Both the position numbers and the translations under genes were made by a program. A stretch of DNA of 25,114 bases, from assembly GCA_039961715.1 (NCBI GenBank), contig JABRVW010000191.1, positions 1-25,114 on the forward strand, written 5' to 3'. Source of the DNA: JACQPU01 sp039961715 (GTDB lineage: Bacteria > Bacteroidota > Ignavibacteria > UBA10030). Below are positions 1 through 7,969 of the stretch, piece by piece (positions within the stretch are counted from its first letter, which is position 1; the number at the start of each line of letters is the position of its first letter). A model generated the notes under the pieces. That model saw only the letters and a list, made by a program, of their open reading frames with translations. It was not told the origin of the DNA and made no database searches.

Positions 1-1
1 G

Positions 2-358
2 GCCTCCGGCGGGGCCTTGGGGATCGGCGTGGGCGACAGGATCCTCATGTTCGAGAATGCGTGGTATTCGGTTATTGCCCCCGAGTCGTGTTCGAGCATT
101 CTGTGGAGAAGCTGGGATTTCAAGGAACAGGCGGCGGAGGCGCTGAAGCTGACGGCGCCCGACCTCGTGGATCAGGGGATTGTCGACCGGATCGTTCCCG
201 AGCCGCCCGGCGGCGCGCACAGGAATCACGAGCAGGCGGCCTCGATTCTCAAGAAGATCCTGATCGAAGAGTTGGACGCTCTGAAGAAGATCAAGACGGA
301 CAAGCTCGTCAGGATGCGGATTGAAAAATTCGCGGCGATGGGAGCCTGGAAAGGGTGA
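2..358 (+). CDS. accA: Acetyl-CoA carboxylase carboxyltransferase subunit alpha (3' part, 5' end outside the window)
   Basis: This is the C-terminal part of the alpha subunit of the carboxyltransferase of acetyl-CoA carboxylase. With AccD the enzyme moves the carboxyl group from biotin-BCCP to acetyl-CoA, giving malonyl-CoA for fatty acid synthesis in the cytoplasm. The frame is open from base 2, so the gene enters from the left edge. Visible family marks are GGALGIGVGD, the ENAWYSVI-PE segment, the EAAEALK-TAPDL segment and the VD-IVPEP-GGAH segment, followed by the usual helical tail. About 118 residues of a usual roughly 320 are present. The stop (TGA 356-358) overlaps the GTG start of the next gene by 4 nt, suggesting translational coupling. 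Family assignment is secure; only the truncation limits it. Confidence 0.95.
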   Translation, partial: ASGGALGIGVGDRILMFENAWYSVIAPESCSSILWRSWDFKEQAAEALKLTAPDLVDQGIVDRIVPEPPGGAHRNHEQAASILKKILIEELDALKKIKTDKLVRMRIEKFAAMGAWKG

Positions 359-765
359 TCAGGCATCGAACCGGGATCCGTGTCCGCTACGCCGATACGG
401 ACCAGATGAAGATGGTGTACTATGGGAAGTATTTCGAGTACTTCGAACAGGCTCGCTCCGAGCTCCTCCGTTCCATAGGCCTCCCGTATTCTGAGGTTGA
501 AAAATCCGGAATTTTTCTCCCTGTTATTGAAGCGTACGCCCGATACCGCCGATCGGCGCGCTACGACGATTTGATTACCGTCGAAAGCACAGTGGATGAA
601 ATGCCTGTCGCCAGGATCCGTATCACCTACAAGGTCTTTGGGGAAGGGGAGGAGGAACCCCTCGTGGAAGGGTACACGGTACATAGCTTCGTCAACGTCG
701 AAACGGGCCGCCCCACGCGGGCTCCCGAACAGTTTCTTCAGGTACTCCAGAATGCTTCCCGATAA
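355..765 (+). CDS. Acyl-CoA thioesterase, YbgC/4-hydroxybenzoyl-CoA thioesterase family
   Basis: A 136-residue single hot-dog-fold protein, the usual length for YbgC-like cytoplasmic acyl-CoA thioesterases. The N-terminus carries the family signature: RYADTDQMKMVYYGKYFEYFE around residues 11-31, with the likely catalytic Asp16. The E. coli YbgC His25 position is Tyr here (VYYG), a variant I associate with Bacteroidetes/Chlorobi-type members. The GTG start at 355 is chosen because it sits in a GTGA overlap with accA and has GGAG at 341-344, 10 nt upstream. Its place after accA suggests a link with acyl-CoA or lipid metabolism. The physiological substrate cannot be read from the sequence; in proteobacteria homologues are tied to Tol-Pal, but no tol gene is seen here. 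Confidence 0.88.
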   Translation: MIRHRTGIRVRYADTDQMKMVYYGKYFEYFEQARSELLRSIGLPYSEVEKSGIFLPVIEAYARYRRSARYDDLITVESTVDEMPVARIRITYKVFGEGEEEPLVEGYTVHSFVNVETGRPTRAPEQFLQVLQNASR

Positions 766-768
766 ACC

Positions 769-939
769 ATGCTGAAGCCAGAACTCCTCGAACTTCTCTG
801 CTGCCCTGTCTGCAAGAGCGATCTTCGTTATGATCAGGCGGCTCAGACCCTCACCTGCACCTCGTGCGCCCGGGTATATCCGATCAAAGACGACATCCCG
901 ATCATGCTCGTCGACGACGACGCAGGTGAACAGGCCTGA
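769..939 (+). CDS. Trm112 family zinc-ribbon protein (56 aa)
   Basis: A short gene just 3 nt after the thioesterase stop. The product begins MLKPELLELLCCPVCKSDL and has a second pair, CTSC, at about residues 33-36, followed by YPIKDDIPIML. This CPxC...CxxC arrangement with a C-terminal YPI..GIP.ML-like segment is the Trm112/YcaR (UPF0434) family. Length (56 residues) fits the bacterial family. Trm112 in eukaryotes and archaea activates tRNA, rRNA and protein methyltransferases; the bacterial role is poorly defined. Because it is under 60 residues it is easily missed. It appears to be co-transcribed with accA and ybgC. Confidence 0.9.
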   Translation: MLKPELLELLCCPVCKSDLRYDQAAQTLTCTSCARVYPIKDDIPIMLVDDDAGEQA

Positions 940-947
940 TGGTCGCC

Positions 948-967
948 CGCCCGGCTTTCGCCGGGCG
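948..967. other. GC-rich perfect stem-loop in the trm112-flippase gap
   Basis: Eight complementary bases (CGCCCGGC, 948-955, and GCCGGGCG, 960-967) flank a TTTC loop. It lies just after the Trm112 stop (937-939) and 24 nt before the flippase ATG at 991. No T-run follows, so it is not a textbook intrinsic terminator. It could mark a partial stop or processing point between the accA-ybgC-trm112 group and the flippase. The fold is seen directly; a role is inference. Confidence 0.5.
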
Positions 968-990
968 CGAACAATGCCGGAACCCGCCTG

Positions 991-2466
991 ATGATCGACA
1001 AGATCCTGCGTCTGGGGAAGGAAGCCGCCGTCTACGGGCTGAGCTCCATCGTGGGGCGGCTCCTGAATTTTCTCCTCGTACCCATCTATACCAACCTTCT
1101 GCTTCCTGCCGACTACGGTGTCATCGCGACGCTCTATTCGTACATCGCGTTTGCCGCGATCGTTTTCGGCTATGGCATGGATGCGGCCTACATGCGGTTC
1201 GCCGTTTCCTGGGAAGAGGGGGACAAGAAACAGACGTACAGCGTCCCCCTGCTGTCGGTGGCGGCGAGTTCGTTTCTGCTGTCCGCCCTCATTCATTGGA
1301 ACGCCCCCTTCCTGAGCAATGTCATGGGGCTGGGGGAAGGCGCTGTTCCTCTGGTCCGGATGTCCGCATGGATCCTGTTCTTTGATGCCATCGTCCTGGT
1401 GCCGTATGCGGCCCTGCGGATGGAAAACAAAGCCGGTACGTTTGCCATCATCAGGATCACGAACATTGTACTGACGATCGTCTTCAACGTGATCTTCCTC
1501 GTGGGCATGGACATGAAGGCCGACGGGGTTGTGCTGGCGAACCTGGTCTCATCGGCCCTGACGGTCATTCCTCATCTTCGCGGGATCCTTCCGAACCTTA
1601 CGTTTCGCCTCTCCGGCAGGCTTTACAAACAACTCCTTGCCTTCGGCCTGCCATACCTGCCCGCGGGGCTTGCAAGCGTCGCTATGCAGGTGATCGACCG
1701 GCCCATCATGAAGGCGCTGACCGACGATGCCACGGTGGGGATCTATCAGGCGAACTACCGCATGGGCGTGTTCATGATGCTGGTGGTCGGCATGTTCGAT
1801 TATGCCTGGAGGCCCTTCTTCCTGCGCCATGCGCGCGAACCCGGCGCAAAGCAATTGTTCTCCCGGGTTTTCACGTTCTTTTGTGTTCTGGCAGTATCCT
1901 TGTTTGTCGTTCTCACCCTGTTCATCGAGGATCTCATCCGGATCCGCCTCGGTTCGGCGTATTTCATCCATCCAGACTACTGGGAAGGTGCGAAGATCAT
2001 TCCGGTGATTCTCCTCGCTTACGTGCTCAACGGCGCCTACGTCAATTTTCTGGTCGGTGTGTATCTGGAAAAGCGAACGTCTGTGCTTCCTTACATTTTC
2101 GGAGCAGGTGCCGTGGTGAACGTGGCTGCAAACGTTCTGCTCATTCCCCTGTACGGAATGATGGGAGCGGCGTATGCAACCCTGCTGAGTTATGCCGTTC
2201 TCGCCGCGGGAATCTTTGTTCCTTCCCAGCGGTTGTACAGGATTGAATATGATTGGGGAAAGATTCTTGCTTTGCTCTCGGTGGCGACCTTGATCGTTTC
2301 AGTGTTCAAACTGCTTTTGCCGGATCCTGCCTACGGTCACCTTCTTGTCAAGGCCGGCCTGGTAGCGGCATTCGCGATCCTGGTGTTGTTCGCGCGCGTG
2401 GTTTCGCGAGAAGATTTCAAAATGACACGGGGGGCTGTCGGACAGTTTTCCGACGCGGCTGAGTAG
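991..2466 (+). CDS. Oligosaccharide flippase family / polysaccharide biosynthesis membrane protein (Wzx-like, MOP superfamily)
   Basis: A 491-residue, strongly hydrophobic protein with roughly 12-14 predicted membrane spans. It opens with the typical flippase N-terminus: a short positive stretch followed by YGLSSIVGRLLNFLLVPIYT and the P-DYGV-ATLYSYI segment. Members of this family flip undecaprenyl-linked oligosaccharides (O-antigen, capsule or exopolysaccharide units) across the inner membrane. The length is usual. No glycosyltransferase or other polysaccharide gene flanks it here, so the exported glycan is unknown and it stands alone. The ATG at 991 is chosen because the conserved N-terminus starts right after it; there is no strong Shine-Dalgarno. 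MurJ (lipid II flippase) is an alternative within the superfamily but the N-terminal pattern fits Wzx-like proteins better. Confidence 0.85.
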   Translation: MIDKILRLGKEAAVYGLSSIVGRLLNFLLVPIYTNLLLPADYGVIATLYSYIAFAAIVFGYGMDAAYMRFAVSWEEGDKKQTYSVPLLSVAASSFLLSALIHWNAPFLSNVMGLGEGAVPLVRMSAWILFFDAIVLVPYAALRMENKAGTFAIIRITNIVLTIVFNVIFLVGMDMKADGVVLANLVSSALTVIPHLRGILPNLTFRLSGRLYKQLLAFGLPYLPAGLASVAMQVIDRPIMKALTDDATVGIYQANYRMGVFMMLVVGMFDYAWRPFFLRHAREPGAKQLFSRVFTFFCVLAVSLFVVLTLFIEDLIRIRLGSAYFIHPDYWEGAKIIPVILLAYVLNGAYVNFLVGVYLEKRTSVLPYIFGAGAVVNVAANVLLIPLYGMMGAAYATLLSYAVLAAGIFVPSQRLYRIEYDWGKILALLSVATLIVSVFKLLLPDPAYGHLLVKAGLVAAFAILVLFARVVSREDFKMTRGAVGQFSDAAE

Positions 2467-2472
2467 CTCTCC

Positions 2473-4689
2473 GTGCGCAGTGTATCCCTGTTCATCGGTC
2501 TTGTCCTGGCACCGGCCTCCCTCGCCGGACAAGTCGTCTCCCAGCCCCTCTGCGGTTCGCCGCTCCTTCCGGATTCGAGTGAGTTGCACCAGATCATGAC
2601 CGGCATGCTGGCAAAGCATTCTGAGATTGCTGCAAAGCGTTTCTCGGGCCATGTGGCGTGGGACGTCGGCGCCATCGATACATTCTTCGTCTACAATTTT
2701 GTCACAAGGGGGTTTGACCAGGTTCCCGCGGAACTGCGGGCTGTGGGAACGATGTCGCTTGTGTGGGTGTCGCAAAGCGAACTGCAGAATGGCCATGTCG
2801 ATTCTCTTGTCGTGCAGACACTCCTGGAGTCCCTGGAAACGAAAACTCCCGGCACGTCAAGAGATTCGACGCGCGGCGTGCTGGACCTCACCCGCCAATT
2901 GTTTGGCGAACCGCCGAATATCAATTCAGACTTCGTCAAGGGGGCCGGAGACGGACGTACGCACTTCCTGCTTTGTGATATCCAGGATGGCTGGACGTCG
3001 TCCAGCCCGAGCTACATTGCGGGATTCTTCTACAGCATTGATGTCTCGCCTTCGGGATCCGTCAGCAACCGGCGCGATCTCTTGTACATCGATACATATC
3101 CGGGAATCTTTCTCGACGGTGTTCGGGATGCAGAGCGTCCACTTGGCACGCTCTCCCATGAATTTCAACACCTGATCCATTGGAACTATGATCCCAACGA
3201 AATCCCTTTCTTCAACGAAGGCCTCTCAGAGCTGTCCACGTACATTTGCGGGTACGGACTGCGCAGTCCGGGTCTGTATCTCGAGAATCCCAACGTGGCC
3301 TTCCTCGGGTGGAATTCCACGCTGGAGGACTACAGCCGCGCCGCGCTCTGGACCCTGTACCTCCTGGAACAATGTGGCGATGCGTTCATCTCTGCGTTCA
3401 CGCGAAACCCGTCGCAGGGAGCCGGAGGGTTCAATGGCGCCGCGTCTGCGGTTGGAATTCCGGCGTTGCTCACGGACGTTGTGCGTTCCTTCCACATTGC
3501 CAATGTCGTGCGCGATCGCACGGTCAACAGTTCGTACGGGTACATCAACGCCGGGCTGGTTGGATCGGGGCCGGTGTTTCTGAAGGCCGGTTTCAGCGCG
3601 TACGCCGCGGGCGAAAGAATGGCCCTGCAACCGTTTGCGGCGGATTACGTGCGGCTGTTTGCACCGGAGACCCTCGACGTCACGCTGTCTGTGAATGCCG
3701 GATCCATTTCGGGAACTGCAATGGAGATCAGGGGAAACGCAAAACAAATCGTTCCTCTGCCAACAGGCGCGCCCTATGTTTCGGTGTTCGGGGGACCGGA
3801 ATACTCCGAAGCCATTCTGATCATCTTTAATCAGAATTCCGGTACCAATGCCTCGTACACGTATGCTTCCGCCGGAGTTTCCAAACAGGGTATCGCCGTG
3901 GAATTACGGAACGACGATGGTGCAAGTCATTCTCTTCCGAACGCCCTGTTCCTGTCGGGCGATACTGCCTATGCGGCCTTTGATCCGATTGATGGTGGCC
4001 GGATTGACAGCGTTGCCTTCTGGTTTGCCTCCACAGGGTCGGGGGAGCTGTTCTTCAGGGATTGGAACGCGAATTACGACCTGACTCTCCAGCCGTTCGG
4101 CGGGCTCGCCGGCGGTCCACGAATGAGCGGCTCTCCGATTGTCTTCAGCGTTTCGGATACCGGTTTCTTCAAAACGGTTGTCCCCGTTGCAGATCGGAAT
4201 GTCCGGTCTTCTCCGGGATTTGTCGTTCAGCTGATCTACGGACCTGGCGCTCCCAATCCTCTTCTTCGGCGCGATGGTGGACAGACGCGCCTGCGGAGCT
4301 ACCTGTACCTCCGCCAGGAGCCGACATCCGGCAGACGAATGTATTCGAGCCTGGGAGACTTCTACGTGAGGGTGTATCTCAGCGCCACGAATGAGCCGCC
4401 TCCGCCGCCTCCACCGGTCATTCCCGTGGCCTTCGCGCTGCACCAGAACTACCCGAATCCTTTCAATCCTTTGACGACTATTTCGTATGAAGTGCCCTCA
4501 CGTGCCGAAGTACGTCTGACGCTTCATGACCTCCTCGGCAGGGAAATCATGGTGCTGAGGGAGGGTCTGCATGAACCGGATTTCCATACCGTGGAGCTTG
4601 ATGGATCACGATTGACATCCGGAGTGTACTTTGTGCGGATGAAGACGCCGCAGGGTGTGTTGGTGAGGAAGATCGTGCTTCTGAGATGA
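2473..4689 (+). CDS. Secreted zinc-metalloprotease-like protein with type IX secretion sorting domain
   Basis: A 738-residue exported protein starting at GTG 2473, six nt after the flippase stop. Residues 1-19 form a signal peptide with a hydrophobic core and an ASLAGQ cleavage-like end. The middle holds a gluzincin-like site: HEFQH at 229-233 followed by NEGLSE at 248-253, with Glu249 or Glu253 as a possible third zinc ligand. The arrangement resembles M30/hyicolysin-like and related neutral metallopeptidases, but I cannot assign the exact family. A proline-run hinge (about residues 643-650) leads to a C-terminal T9SS type A sorting domain of about 80 residues, with NYPNPFNPLTTISYEVP, a GRE-x-LREG stretch and the final SGVYFVRMKTPQG-LVRKIVLLR-type strand. 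The mature protein is therefore likely secreted or anchored at the cell surface by the Por system. The substrate is unknown. Confidence 0.8.
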   Translation: MRSVSLFIGLVLAPASLAGQVVSQPLCGSPLLPDSSELHQIMTGMLAKHSEIAAKRFSGHVAWDVGAIDTFFVYNFVTRGFDQVPAELRAVGTMSLVWVSQSELQNGHVDSLVVQTLLESLETKTPGTSRDSTRGVLDLTRQLFGEPPNINSDFVKGAGDGRTHFLLCDIQDGWTSSSPSYIAGFFYSIDVSPSGSVSNRRDLLYIDTYPGIFLDGVRDAERPLGTLSHEFQHLIHWNYDPNEIPFFNEGLSELSTYICGYGLRSPGLYLENPNVAFLGWNSTLEDYSRAALWTLYLLEQCGDAFISAFTRNPSQGAGGFNGAASAVGIPALLTDVVRSFHIANVVRDRTVNSSYGYINAGLVGSGPVFLKAGFSAYAAGERMALQPFAADYVRLFAPETLDVTLSVNAGSISGTAMEIRGNAKQIVPLPTGAPYVSVFGGPEYSEAILIIFNQNSGTNASYTYASAGVSKQGIAVELRNDDGASHSLPNALFLSGDTAYAAFDPIDGGRIDSVAFWFASTGSGELFFRDWNANYDLTLQPFGGLAGGPRMSGSPIVFSVSDTGFFKTVVPVADRNVRSSPGFVVQLIYGPGAPNPLLRRDGGQTRLRSYLYLRQEPTSGRRMYSSLGDFYVRVYLSATNEPPPPPPPVIPVAFALHQNYPNPFNPLTTISYEVPSRAEVRLTLHDLLGREIMVLREGLHEPDFHTVELDGSRLTSGVYFVRMKTPQGVLVRKIVLLR

Positions 4690-4698
4690 TTGCCACGG

Positions 4699-4727
4699 TT
4701 GGAAGTGCCCGGTTTCTTTGGTATATT
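4699..4727 (+). promoter_or_regulatory. Candidate sigma70-like promoter for the DUF1385-prfA pair
   Basis: TTGGAA (4699-4704) and TATATT (4722-4727) are separated by exactly 17 bases. They sit 22 nt before the GTG start at 4750, just after the T9SS protein stop. The -10 box matches the consensus in 5 of 6 positions and the -35 in 4 of 6. The short resulting leader still leaves room for GGAG at 4737-4740. Read by eye only. Confidence 0.5.
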
Positions 4728-4749
4728 GACCACAATGGAGTGACGAAGC

Positions 4750-5760
4750 GTGAGCAAAGCAACCAGCGATTGGATTCCGAAGAATCCGGCATTTGACCCC
4801 GGACAGCCAATGCAGATCGGCGGACAGGCCGTGATCGACGGAGTGATGATGCGGGCGCCCGGGGCCCTTGCCACCGCGGTTCGGCGTTCGAACGGGGATA
4901 TTGTTGTTCAAAAGGAGTCGTACACATCTCTCGTCGACCGGTGGAGGCTGAAGCGGGTACCGATCCTCAGAGGAGCGCTCGGACTCGTTGACATGATGTA
5001 TGTGGGCATCCGATCCCTCAATTGGTCTGCAGAAGTGGCCATGCAGGATGCCGCATCGCAGGAACAGGGGCGGAAGCCGTCGGGCCAGACTACAGTAGCC
5101 CTCGTAACAACCCTGGTCATCGCTCTTGCATTGGGAATCGGAATATTCTTTGTCACTCCCCTCTTCCTTGCCTCGGTTCTGTTCGACGTTGAACAAACGG
5201 CCATGGCATTCAATCTCGTCGCGGGAATGATCAGGATTCTGATCCTGATCGGCTATCTGTCTGCAATCTCCCTGATGCCTGACATTCGGCGACTGTTCCA
5301 GTACCATGGGGCCGAACACAAGGCGGTGTTTGCGTTCGAGCTCAACGATGATCTGACTCCCGGTGCCGCGGCGCGCTATTCGCGCTACCATCCGCGATGC
5401 GGCACAAGCTTTCTATTGGTGGTGATGTTTGTGGCGATCATCATGTTTGCCCTTCTGGATGCTCTCCTGCTGGAATGGATCGGCGTGATGTCGTTCGCTC
5501 TGCGGCTCGCTACCCATGTGCCCTTTATTCCGGTGGTTGGCGGCATTGCCTACGAATTCATCAAGATCTCCGCCAGGCACAGCGCGACCTGGTGGGGCCG
5601 GATGGCGATTGCGCCGGGACTCTGGCTGCAGGGAGTGACGACGCGTGAACCCGATGAAACCCAGCTGGAAGTTGCCGTGGTAGCCCTGAAGTGCGCGCTT
5701 GGTGTCGAGGATGCTGGTCGCTATGAATTTCGCGAAACCCGTGTGGAGGCGGCGGCCTGA
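4750..5760 (+). CDS. DUF1385 family membrane protein (YqhQ-like)
   Basis: A 336-residue protein of the DUF1385 family, of unknown biochemical function. The N-terminal signature IGGQAVIDGVMMR (about residues 23-35) and the later QYHGAEHKAV and RYHPRCGTSFL segments are the hallmarks of the family. Two hydrophobic regions (about 115-175 and 220-275) indicate several membrane spans. The GTG start at 4750 has GGAG nine nt upstream and gives a conserved N-terminus. The gene is followed after 5 nt by prfA, a neighbour relation I recall for this family in many bacteria. The conserved His/Cys residues suggest metal binding or catalysis, but this is inference. Confidence 0.9.
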   Translation: MSKATSDWIPKNPAFDPGQPMQIGGQAVIDGVMMRAPGALATAVRRSNGDIVVQKESYTSLVDRWRLKRVPILRGALGLVDMMYVGIRSLNWSAEVAMQDAASQEQGRKPSGQTTVALVTTLVIALALGIGIFFVTPLFLASVLFDVEQTAMAFNLVAGMIRILILIGYLSAISLMPDIRRLFQYHGAEHKAVFAFELNDDLTPGAAARYSRYHPRCGTSFLLVVMFVAIIMFALLDALLLEWIGVMSFALRLATHVPFIPVVGGIAYEFIKISARHSATWWGRMAIAPGLWLQGVTTREPDETQLEVAVVALKCALGVEDAGRYEFRETRVEAAA

Positions 5761-5765
5761 CTGCC

Positions 5766-6833
5766 ATGTTTGACCGGCTGGAAAAGACCTTAGAACGGTT
5801 TCAGGAGCTGAACAGACTGCTGAGTGATCCTGCCGTCATTGCCGACCAGAAGCAGTTTCGCGAGCTTGGGCGGGAGCTTCGGACGCTTGAACCGATCGTC
5901 AGGTCCTACGAGCGGTACAAAAAGGTCCGCGGTGAATTTGTTGGTGCGAAGGAAGTATTGGAAACGGTCTCAGACCCGGAGATGAAGGAACTTGCACGCG
6001 AGGAATATGAAAGGCTCAAGGGCCAGATCGCGGATCTGGAAGAAGAGTTGAAGTTTCTGCTTGTTCCCCAGGATCCCAATGATTCGAAGAATTTCATCAT
6101 GGAAATCCGGGCGGGCACGGGGGGGGAGGAGGCGGCGTTGTTCGCAGCCGATTTGTACCGCATGTATTCCCGGTATGCCGAGCGCAAGGGGTGGAACGTG
6201 TCGCTGATGGATTGGAACGAGACAGGAAAAGGGGGATTCAAGGAAGTGATCTTCAGTGTGGAGGGCGAAGGGGCATACGGCATGATGAAGTTCGAGAGCG
6301 GTGTCCACAGGGTTCAGCGCGTGCCCGAAACCGAGGCCCAGGGCCGCGTGCATACATCCGCAGCTTCGGTTGTCGTTCTTCCGGAAGTCGAAGACGTGGA
6401 GGTTGAGATCAATCCCGCCGACTTGCTGATCGACACCTATCGATCGGGGGGAAAGGGGGGGCAGAATGTCAACAAGGTGGAAACGGCGGTCCGGATAACG
6501 CACAAACCGAGCGGAATAGTCGTGGCCTGCCAGCAGGAACGGTCGCAGTTCCAGAACCGTGAGAGGGCGATGAAGATGCTGAGGGCGAAGCTGTACGAAG
6601 CGAAGCTCCAGGAACAGACCGCGTCAACGGCCGCTCAGCGACGGTCCATGATCAAGAGCGGCGACAGGAGCGACAAGATCCGAACCTACAATTTTCCGCA
6701 AAACAGGGTCACCGACCACCGCATCGGCCTGACCCTGTACAACCTGGATCGGATCATTGAGGGGGAACTGGATGCATTGATCGAGCAGTTGAGAATAGCG
6801 GACAGAACGGAGAAACTGCAATTGCAGAGTTGA
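5766..6833 (+). CDS. prfA: Peptide chain release factor 1
   Basis: A 355-residue class I release factor that recognises UAA and UAG in the ribosomal A site and triggers hydrolysis of peptidyl-tRNA. The coiled N-terminal domain spans about residues 1-100. RAGTGGEEA lies at 115-123. The tripeptide region reads PET at 187-189 (PxT class, as in RF1, not the SPF of RF2). The catalytic GGQ is at 231-233 within SGGKGGQNVNKVETAVR. The length is usual for RF1, and no programmed frameshift is present or needed. It closes the + strand group and converges with tadA. Confidence 0.97.
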   Translation: MFDRLEKTLERFQELNRLLSDPAVIADQKQFRELGRELRTLEPIVRSYERYKKVRGEFVGAKEVLETVSDPEMKELAREEYERLKGQIADLEEELKFLLVPQDPNDSKNFIMEIRAGTGGEEAALFAADLYRMYSRYAERKGWNVSLMDWNETGKGGFKEVIFSVEGEGAYGMMKFESGVHRVQRVPETEAQGRVHTSAASVVVLPEVEDVEVEINPADLLIDTYRSGGKGGQNVNKVETAVRITHKPSGIVVACQQERSQFQNRERAMKMLRAKLYEAKLQEQTASTAAQRRSMIKSGDRSDKIRTYNFPQNRVTDHRIGLTLYNLDRIIEGELDALIEQLRIADRTEKLQLQS

Positions 6834-6835
6834 GG

Positions 6836-6862
6836 GGGAATAATGGAACACTCACTATTCCC
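6836..6862. terminator. Possible stem-loop between convergent prfA and tadA
   Basis: GGGAATA (6836-6842) can pair with TATTCCC (6856-6862) over a 13-nt loop, directly after the prfA stop in the 55-bp convergent gap. No clear T-run follows on either strand. It may act as a weak two-way transcription end; support is structural only. Confidence 0.3.
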
Positions 6863-6888
6863 ATCTTCCGTGATCCCACCATTGCTTC

Positions 6889-7350
6889 CTAAAGATTCTT
6901 CCCCCTGATTCTCCCGAAGAATCCCTTCAGCAGTTCCTCGCTCTCCCTGTCGCATACGCCGCTGATAACATGAGGCTGGTGATTCAGGCGTTTGTCCCCC
7001 GGGATATTGTACAAGGTACCACAAGCCCCCGCTTTCGGGTCAAATGTCGCAAACACCACGGTGGGGATTCTGGAAAGGACAATCGCCCCGGCGCACATGG
7101 GGCAAGGCTCCAGTGTTACGTAGAGCGTACAGTGTTCCAGCCTGCGCGAGCGCAGATGGCTTGCGGCTGCGGTCAAGGCAATCATCTCGGCATGGGCCGT
7201 GGGATCCTGCAACATCTCAATCTGGTTGTACCCGCGCCCGATGATCCTGCCGTCGTGTACCACAACGGCGCCCACCGGGACCTCATCGCGCTCATAGGCT
7301 CTCTCAGCTTCGCGGAGAGCCTGCTTCATCCACTCTTCGTGTCTGATCAT
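6889..7350 (-). CDS. tadA: tRNA-specific adenosine deaminase
   Basis: A 153-residue cytidine/deoxycytidylate-deaminase-fold enzyme that converts A34 of tRNA to inosine. The zinc site is complete: HAE at 53-55 and PCPMC at 82-86, with the catalytic Glu55. VPVGAVVV at 24-31 is also typical. The open frame extends further upstream, but the family begins near MIRHEEWMKQAL, so the ATG at 7348-7350 is preferred. This start lies inside the last 47 nt of the upstream HisKA-type gene, implying coupling. A guanine deaminase-like relative is possible in principle, but length and motif spacing fit TadA. Confidence 0.92.
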   Translation of the reverse strand: MIRHEEWMKQALREAERAYERDEVPVGAVVVHDGRIIGRGYNQIEMLQDPTAHAEMIALTAAASHLRSRRLEHCTLYVTLEPCPMCAGAIVLSRIPTVVFATFDPKAGACGTLYNIPGDKRLNHQPHVISGVCDRESEELLKGFFGRIRGKNL

Positions 7351-7897
7351 CAATGACAGGTTGGGCCAGCGGTCCGACCGGCGATGCAATGGTTGCGTAG
7401 GCCTTTGCCTTGGCGAAGTCGGAGAGAGATTTGGCAATTCTCTCTGCCCCACTCTTTACCTCCGCCAGATTCTTCAGAACTTCTTCCGATCCTCCCGCCG
7501 CTTTTTCCGCCCTCCGGAGATAGGCCAGAATGATGGTCAGAGGATTGTTGATGTCGTGTTGAAGCGCCCGAATAACCTCGTGCATGGTGTTCAACTGCGT
7601 TTGCTTGAGCTCCATTTCCTGTTTGTGCATGATTTCCTTCTTCACATGTTCCTGCACCTTCGAGCGGTATTCAATGATCTTGACCAGGGCGAGGGCGAGC
7701 AGCCACATCCAGATCAGGGCGTCAAAATTCTGAAAGTATCCGAAAATCGGCCGCGCGGCGTGGGCCTTGACATCCTGATAGAAATCCAGCGTCGCAAGGA
7801 AGAAATAGAGGTAAATGATGTAGCCCGAGAGGACGGCGGGATACTGGACGAAGAATTTGACCAAGGGCTCAAAGAGGAGCTTCAAGAAGCGCGTCAT
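7304..7897 (-). CDS. Membrane protein with histidine-kinase dimerisation (HisKA) domain but no ATPase domain
   Basis: A 197-residue protein with two membrane segments (about 22-38 and 58-75), a coiled region (about 78-105) and an H-box. The H-box reads MHEVIRALQHDINNPL with candidate phospho-acceptor His114, followed by the second helix of a HisKA hairpin (about 135-165). The tail after residue 170 has no N, G1, F or G2 boxes, and the downstream DNA encodes tadA, so no HATPase domain follows. It therefore cannot autophosphorylate by itself. It might be a phosphotransfer or decoy partner of a separate kinase. No response regulator is adjacent. It overlaps tadA by 47 nt. Domain recognition is fairly sure; function is unknown. 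Confidence 0.75.
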   Translation of the reverse strand: MTRFLKLLFEPLVKFFVQYPAVLSGYIIYLYFFLATLDFYQDVKAHAARPIFGYFQNFDALIWMWLLALALVKIIEYRSKVQEHVKKEIMHKQEMELKQTQLNTMHEVIRALQHDINNPLTIILAYLRRAEKAAGGSEEVLKNLAEVKSGAERIAKSLSDFAKAKAYATIASPVGPLAQPVIDDQTRRVDEAGSPRS

Positions 7898-7969
7898 GGA
7901 TCCGCTTTCAGGGAATATGGCGTGTGTTCTATGCGGATGTGTGAATGCACAACGATGCCCTCCTCCTCA

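Noticed and set aside
226..1296. 356-residue open frame on the - strand
   Set aside because: It crosses accA, the thioesterase, trm112 and the flippase start on the opposite strand; those are recognisable and this product is not.
5766..6833. Release factor 2 with programmed frameshift
   Set aside because: The frame is continuous and the recognition tripeptide region is PET (RF1 class), not SPF.
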